A DNA stretch of 64,000 nt from Bursaphelenchus xylophilus (taxonomy: Eukaryota; Nematoda; Chromadorea; Rhabditida; Aphelenchoididae), in the NCBI GenBank assembly GCA_904066235.2, contig CAJFCV020000005.1:7373501-7437500 (forward strand). Direction: 5' to 3'. This document shows, piece by piece, positions 59,037 to 64,000 of this stretch. Numbering within the stretch: position 1 is the stretch's first letter; the number at the start of each line of letters is the position of its first letter. The position numbers and the translations under genes were made by a program. A model generated the notes under the pieces. The model was not told the origin of the DNA, made no database searches, and saw only the letters and a program-made list of their open reading frames with translations.

Positions 59037-59913
59037 ACATCGAGAACTCCATGATATTCGAGGGCATAATAAATATTTTTGCTAAAAGTTATATTTTTTG
59101 TCGGTATTGTGTAACGAGTGATTATCCGGCAATCTCTTACGGACTGGTCGTCTTTCTTTTGTAAATGATCAAAGGGCCGCGGATCAGATTGTTTGCAACA
59201 CATGCTCCTGATGGGAAGAAAGTCTCTTGTAAGCAAAGAATTTCGGTCCAAATCGTTTCTCTGGAACAATGTTTTCGCCGACATCTCACCCCCTCCCCCC
59301 TTTTTTTTGCTTCTTTTGGCTTCTTTCATTTGCGGCCGGATCGAAGATATTGATCTGGTTTCGGTATCGTTTACAGTTTTGTTTATAAGGAAATGAACAA
59401 GGCCTTAAAATGCGATCCGAATAATCTGGAGCAAGGTGTTATTATCGGCCGGAGCTGCTATCTGATCGTTGCACTTTTCGGAGAGACGTTCGACCTTGGG
59501 TTCTCTTGATTACAGCTGTCTATCTAGTATAATATATTTTTTTCGAATTAGCCGGACGCATAGTCGGTTTAATTTATTGGTCGTCTCTCCTGAGGGGCAC
59601 CTTGTTGTCTTTTCATGAAATGTTTACGTATACATCATAGATCATGAGAAAGTATCCCACCGCGAAAACCTCGGACCTGCAATTTCTCGATTTTGAACGA
59701 ATTTTTTCGGAAAAAAAAATATTTTTTTGATCAGTTGCAGAATTCTGTTAGATTAATTTCCCACATCAAAATACACTTCTTTTGGCTCTTCGAACCGTCA
59801 AATTATTCAAAAAATTATAATTTTTTCGCGATTCTTCGGAACAAATAAATTTTCATTTTGGATTGCACAGGAGCAGTGAAGACGTTCAGTTTTACCGTTT
59901 TCCCTGCCCGACG
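59037..59913. other. Intergenic between the SPE-39 and Headcase genes
   Basis: About 0.9 kb with T-rich and A-rich runs and no gene. An acceptor-like TTGCACAG ending at 59870 lies 43 bp before the Headcase start codon and may be its trans-splice site or the end of a 5' intron. The gap is longer than a typical worm operon spacer. Confidence 0.45.
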
Positions 59914-62174
59914 ATGGTCAAAAAGACTAAACATATCAGGCAAGGTCGTGCTAGTGAAAGCACAGATAATCAGAAGGTTGAGGAGGTGACACCTTGGGTT
60001 GAGAATGGATCATGTCCCGTTCCGATGGTTATGTGCTGCAATAAAGGTAAACTCTTGCGTTTGAAAGTGTTTTCTTTGCGTTTAGGAGAGGGAAAAGAAC
60101 GCCTTACGTAATAGTGAGGATCACCGGACTGACCTAGAGCTTTTGATTTGGCTCTATGCGCTCTTTGACTATAGTGATCGAGTATAAGATTGGCGGGTCT
60201 GCGATAGGGTATAGTTGATTGAAAAAACATGACTGAATGTATGCTTGTGTTGAGTTTGAATATGATGTAAGGCTCTAATTATAAATTTGACGTTTCTTCT
60301 GTTTTTCGATATTTGACTGCTAAATTTGAGTTGAATTTTTGCACCGAAGTCGGTACAATTTCTCTTTCGTACTAACTAACACCAGAAAAAGCGTATAACT
60401 GATTTTTTAGTTATTTCAATATCATACATCCTGATAAATTTTCAGGAGAACCAGTTGGGGAAACCGATGGAGTACGGATGTTCTGTTCGAGCAAGGACTG
60501 CACAATAAACAATGTTCTCCATAAACAGTGCTTTGAGGAGCTGGAGATTGGCTTAATTAAGATCCTTCAAAATAAAGGTAATTCTTTGTTTAAATCAAGG
60601 TGCTTTGACGTTTAGGGTCGGCTAGAAGATGGACGGAGGATCAACGAATGAGTAATTTGTGGACGAAGAAGGGAATGAATATACTCGCAAGGTTTTTACG
60701 TTGTAAATGTTCAAAAGGGATATTGGATAAGCGGGAAGATTTTAGAATGGTAAAGAATATTACACTTGGCCATTTCGGAAATTTCCTCAATATTTATATG
60801 ATTTACGTAATTTATTTTGTTTTAGCCTGAGAAACCGACAGTTGTGGAGGTGTTCCCTAAAGCTGAGCACATACATGCCCCTAAAATAAAGAAACGAGAG
60901 TTACCATCGCTAAATACTGGTCCGAGATCAACTGTTACTGCCCGAAATGCTGCGTCGTAAGTCGATTCGTGTTTGAATATTTTTGTTTTTAGATCACGAA
61001 GGCTGGGAAAGTTCAATCCACACTTTATGGACTGCCATAGCGATGAAGAGGATCTACCAACACTTAGGGTAATATAATTTATTTATGTTACAGGGGAAAT
61101 TCCCCAACTGAGATGCTCTGCTTTTGTTTAAACTTGGCACAACTTTAAAATATTTTTTTCCAAGACGCACGCCATCTGTTGATATTTAATTTCAATTAGA
61201 CATTTAGAGCTCCCTTCCGTCCTCTCCGGCCACGATAGCTAAGCCAAAACCACTGAAGTCACTTATACAAAAGGAAAAGATAAAATTGAATTATCTTTCC
61301 AAGGTAAAGGACGCCAAACCTGCTGTCTCACCTCCGCCAAATCCTGATTGGCCTAGTTTAGAAGGAGAAGATGAGAAATCGAGTCCTGTTAGACAGCCAC
61401 AAACCCCACCTAAGGAATTGGCAAGACCTAGGAAGACATTCTCCGAGGTAACACAACAATGTAAACCCAAAGTTACGAAGAAACCGCCAGAAGATAACGT
61501 CTACAAGGTGTTAAGTAGAAAGGATCTTGAGATTAGAAGACTTCCCGGATGTCGAAAACCTTCAGAACCAAGAAATTCAGAGAGTGAGAGAAGCATGACT
61601 AGTAGAAGAACGAGTGAAAGTACTTCAGAGATTGGAAGGGGCAAGGAGGATGTAAAAGATCTGGAAAAGAATGATGATTCAGCTAGTTCTGTGGGAGGAA
61701 CTAGAGAGGATAAGGTGAGTTAGATGTTAGTTGGTTATATTTTGAATTTTATCGTAGGTCAAACCTCTTCAAATCCGCACCGAATTGTATCATACCGGCC
61801 CGATCCCAGGTCTAGCTCATGAATTGATGGCCGCCTCTCCGGTTGACGTGTGCCGTTCTACTCCGTCCATAGTTTTCCATAATTCGCGCCCTCCATCGTC
61901 TCTATCATTCTCAGAGAAATCAAGCGCAACTTTTGAAAGCGATGAAAATGTAAAACCCCCTCCAGTTTCGATTGCGGAGACCTTCAAATCGATTCGTCTT
62001 CGCTCGGCTCTAACAAGCCAGTTTTTGGATCTGGACAAGTACGACTTTGGCCCCAAATATAAGACCAACGAGGCGTTTATCCAGTCTCTGATCCGGGATG
62101 CCACTGATTTCTTCCAGCCCCCGCCATTTCTGGACGAACTCGGCTTCAATCCGGCCCTCTGGTCACCCATTTAG
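59914..62174 (+). CDS. Headcase (HECA) homologue, 7 exons
   Basis: Exons 59914-60046, 60446-60577, 60616-60749, 60826-60956, 60993-61068, 61208-61714 and 61758-62174 join in phase to 509 aa. The N-terminal Cys-rich Headcase domain spans about 33-135: CPVPMVMCCN, VRMFCSSKDCTINN, LHKQCFEELE, then the family hallmark RRWTDEQRMSNLWTKKGMNI and LRCKCSKGILDKREDF. The middle (about 180-370) is Lys/Pro/Ser-rich and low complexity. The C-terminal 139 residues, on one exon, are more conserved-looking (TGPIPGLAHELM, SIRLRSALTSQFLDLDKYDF, PFLDELGFNPALWSPI). Headcase proteins are cytoplasmic regulators, in flies of imaginal and tracheal differentiation and nutrient-dependent growth; they may act as RNA-binding or translation adaptors. 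The N-terminal assignment is firm; the role in worms is inference. The ATG at 59914 is the first in frame after the acceptor. Confidence 0.88.
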
Positions 62175-62406
62175 GATTGCTTTTGCAGGATAAACTTGAA
62201 TCCACGTTCTATTCGAGTTTATTTTTTGATAAACCGTTTAAATTTGTATACACCCACTTTTATTTTCCACATTTGGTTTCATTTTTCTAGCCCAGATTCT
62301 TATTTTCCCAAGTTGATCTCCGTTAAGCCTTATTTGTTGTCTTCCCCACCATCCCCGTTCATGTGTATTTTTGTTATTGTGTTTAAATTTATTTTCATTC
62401 CGAAAA

Positions 62407-62412
62407 AATAAA
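62407..62412 (+). terminator. Poly(A) signal of the Headcase gene
   Basis: AATAAA 232 bp downstream of the TAG in an A-rich context. Confidence 0.5.
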
Positions 62413-62644
62413 AACAGTGCTATTGGCTTAGATTAGGTGGACTGAGGATAGTGTTATAATTTGTTCACGAAATATTACGTAATTTTGCATGGAAGTACGT
62501 TTGCCTTGACGCATCAGGAAAATCAAGGCCGGGGAAATGCTCGTTTTGAGGAAGAATGCGACGAAAAGTCTTAATCAATATGGAAATAATTTTTTTCCGT
62601 ATTTACTGTAGCGAAAAGACGAATATTTGAAATTTTTCGGCTAA

Positions 62645-63093
62645 CAGGGGAAGTACTTCAAGTGTGATGCTCAGATTTTCTTTAAATTTTGCACACACAT
62701 CGGGTATGGACTAAATATCAATTCCTGAAAGTTTTAGCTCGCGCTTTGCGGGCGCCGCCGAGATATCGAACGATTTTTGCCGCCGAGAGAGCACGCTAAA
62801 CGTGGAGAGCGGTCAGAGAGAAGAGCGCTTTTTGGCCATAACTTTGGCAGTTTCGTGCGGAAAAATTTGATTTTTTGTAGAAACATTATTCTTTACAGTT
62901 GAAATAGGCATGAAACTTTTCGTGCCGAAATTCGGCAAAAAGTCCTAAATTTTCGCCGACTTTTAATCTAAAAATCTCGGTTGTTTCTGTAAAGCGCGAG
63001 CTAGGATTCTCGCATATATCTTAGAAAAAATTATTCTAAATTTATGCCAAGTTTCATCAAAATCTGAGCGTCACACTTCAAGTACTTCCCTTG
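62645..63093. mobile_element. 449-bp TNA-flanked MITE (Tc4/Tc5-like)
   Basis: Termini CAGGGGAAGTACTTCAAGTG and its near-exact inverse CACTTCAAGTACTTCCCTTG, with TAA on both sides (62642-62644 and 63094-63096), define a TNA-duplicating element. Terminal pairing continues through CTCAGATTTTC/GAAAATCTGAG types of sequence. The centre has purine-rich and GC-rich stretches but no tRNA-like box and no transposase. Confidence 0.85.
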
Positions 63094-63096
63094 TAA

Positions 63097-63775
63097 ATAA
63101 AACGCAAAGATGTACGGTATATATCCCAATAAAACTAGGGTGTTTGTACCGTTACGTTCGAAGAAGAGACATCGGGTGATCTTTAAAGGTCACCTCGTTT
63201 TCTTTTCTCCACCCCTCCATTGGAATGTCGTAACTCGTCGAGTCCCGCTGATCTCGAGAGTTTCTCAGGGAATTCCTTTTTTGCATTTGCACTTTTGATC
63301 GATTGGACTGTAATGATGAGCCCTTCGTTTCATGGGTAGTGATGACGAAATAACTCGATCCCCCGACCAGATATCGACCACCTCCCGTCCGACTTGAGCA
63401 GAAAAGTCGTGTTTCAAAGGGCAAAGACCCCCTTAAATTTAAGAAAGACGCGGCTGCAGCCCCGTTATCATCACAGAAAAAGCCCATTGCGCCGGGCGAT
63501 TCGCTCTCCCGCTCTCACCACCACAGAAAAGGTGTATGGCGACGATCGACTGACTTTCATGCCCACAATATTAGGGTAGTTATTGATCTCAACGCAGCTT
63601 GGCCGGTGCTGTTCTTACCTGGGAGTTTGTTCAACTTAATTTTGCCGAGTTCCTGTGAGTTTCCTTCGATTTTCTTTCATCTATTTTTGGTTTAGACCTA
63701 GTTTTAGTGCATTTTCGTCCTGCAAAGGAATATTTGCTGAGCATTCCTGATTAAACGGTGATAAAGGAGAAGGGG
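63097..63775. other. 5' region of the last gene, nothing coding seen
   Basis: Between the TNA element and the final start codon. Open frames occur on both strands but share no family. An acceptor-like TTTGGTTTAG near 63687-63696 could end a 5' intron or mark a trans-splice site for the downstream gene. Confidence 0.4.
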
Positions 63776-64000
63776 ATGCCAATGCTTAACATCTCCTGTC
63801 ACATCACCGATCCCTCGGGTGTCACGAGGCGGTACACTGTTAAGACGGAGGAGAATTCGTCCGTTCAACAACTCCTTGATAGGATTCAAAGTCGATTCCC
63901 TCAAACGTTGACGAGAATCCAAAGGAATGACAGGATAAACAATGAGCCAGCACATATTTTATTCTTCGACGAGCCCGTTGAACCCGGAGATGAATTCTTT
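63776..64000 (+). CDS. 5' end of an unidentified gene, runs off the window
   Basis: An open frame from ATG 63776 (MPMLNISCHITDPSGVTRRY) continues 75 codons to the edge, through NSSVQQLLDRIQSRFPQTL and HILFFDEPVEPGDEFF. A second in-frame ATG lies at 63782. The alternation of short strands and a helix (RYTVKTEENSSVQQLLDRI) would suit a ubiquitin-like or PB1-type beta-grasp domain, but that is only a guess from pattern. Codon use supports a real gene. Confidence 0.6.
   Translation, partial: MPMLNISCHITDPSGVTRRYTVKTEENSSVQQLLDRIQSRFPQTLTRIQRNDRINNEPAHILFFDEPVEPGDEFF

Overview
The window looks like nuclear DNA of a nematode, probably a rhabditid-type worm. Three genes match animal families well represented in worms: MAX-1 (PH-PH-MyTH4-FERM), SPE-39/VIPAS39 and a FMRFamide-receptor-like GPCR. 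Other nematode traits are short AT-rich introns with T-rich acceptors, acceptor-like sites just 5' of several start codons (as expected for trans-splicing), and mariner-like and Tc4/Tc5-like (TNA-duplicating) mobile elements. All gene models were joined by hand from reading frames and splice sites. No family assignment was checked against a database.

Layout. 1-155 (+) is the 3' end of an unidentified gene, followed 127 bp later by a VPS9-domain gene (+). Three exons of that gene lie at 283-1887 and a fourth, completing the VPS9 domain, at 16208-16438. The 14.3-kb intron between them contains a complete antisense gene for a glutamine-rich protein (2547-3894) and a 760-bp foldback element. 18297-22227 (-) is a tandem array of four small Ly6/three-finger-type genes with the same three-exon plan. 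25644-38213 (+) is a 9-exon MAX-1 homologue of about 1270 aa, with a small antisense gene in its first intron and two MITE-type elements in its fourth. 38.4-51.6 kb has no gene I can support, only a short palindromic MITE and a 1.2-kb mariner-like element. 51660-53601 (+) is a 4-exon GPCR. 54222-56535 (+) is a secreted Gly/Gln/Trp-rich protein with eight consecutive histidines, whose first intron carries a mariner-like element. 56997-58900 (+) is SPE-39/VIPAS39 in 10 exons, 59914-62174 (+) is a Headcase/HECA homologue in 7 exons, and 63776-64000 (+) is the start of an unidentified gene.

Functional reading. Two trafficking genes are present: the VPS9-type Rab GEF-like gene and SPE-39, an endolysosomal sorting partner of HOPS/CORVET. 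MAX-1 and the GPCR point to neuronal functions. The genes do not form one pathway. The most distinctive features are the nested antisense genes, the repeat-bearing Ly6 array, and TNA-flanked foldback elements that carry tRNA-like A/B-box cores.
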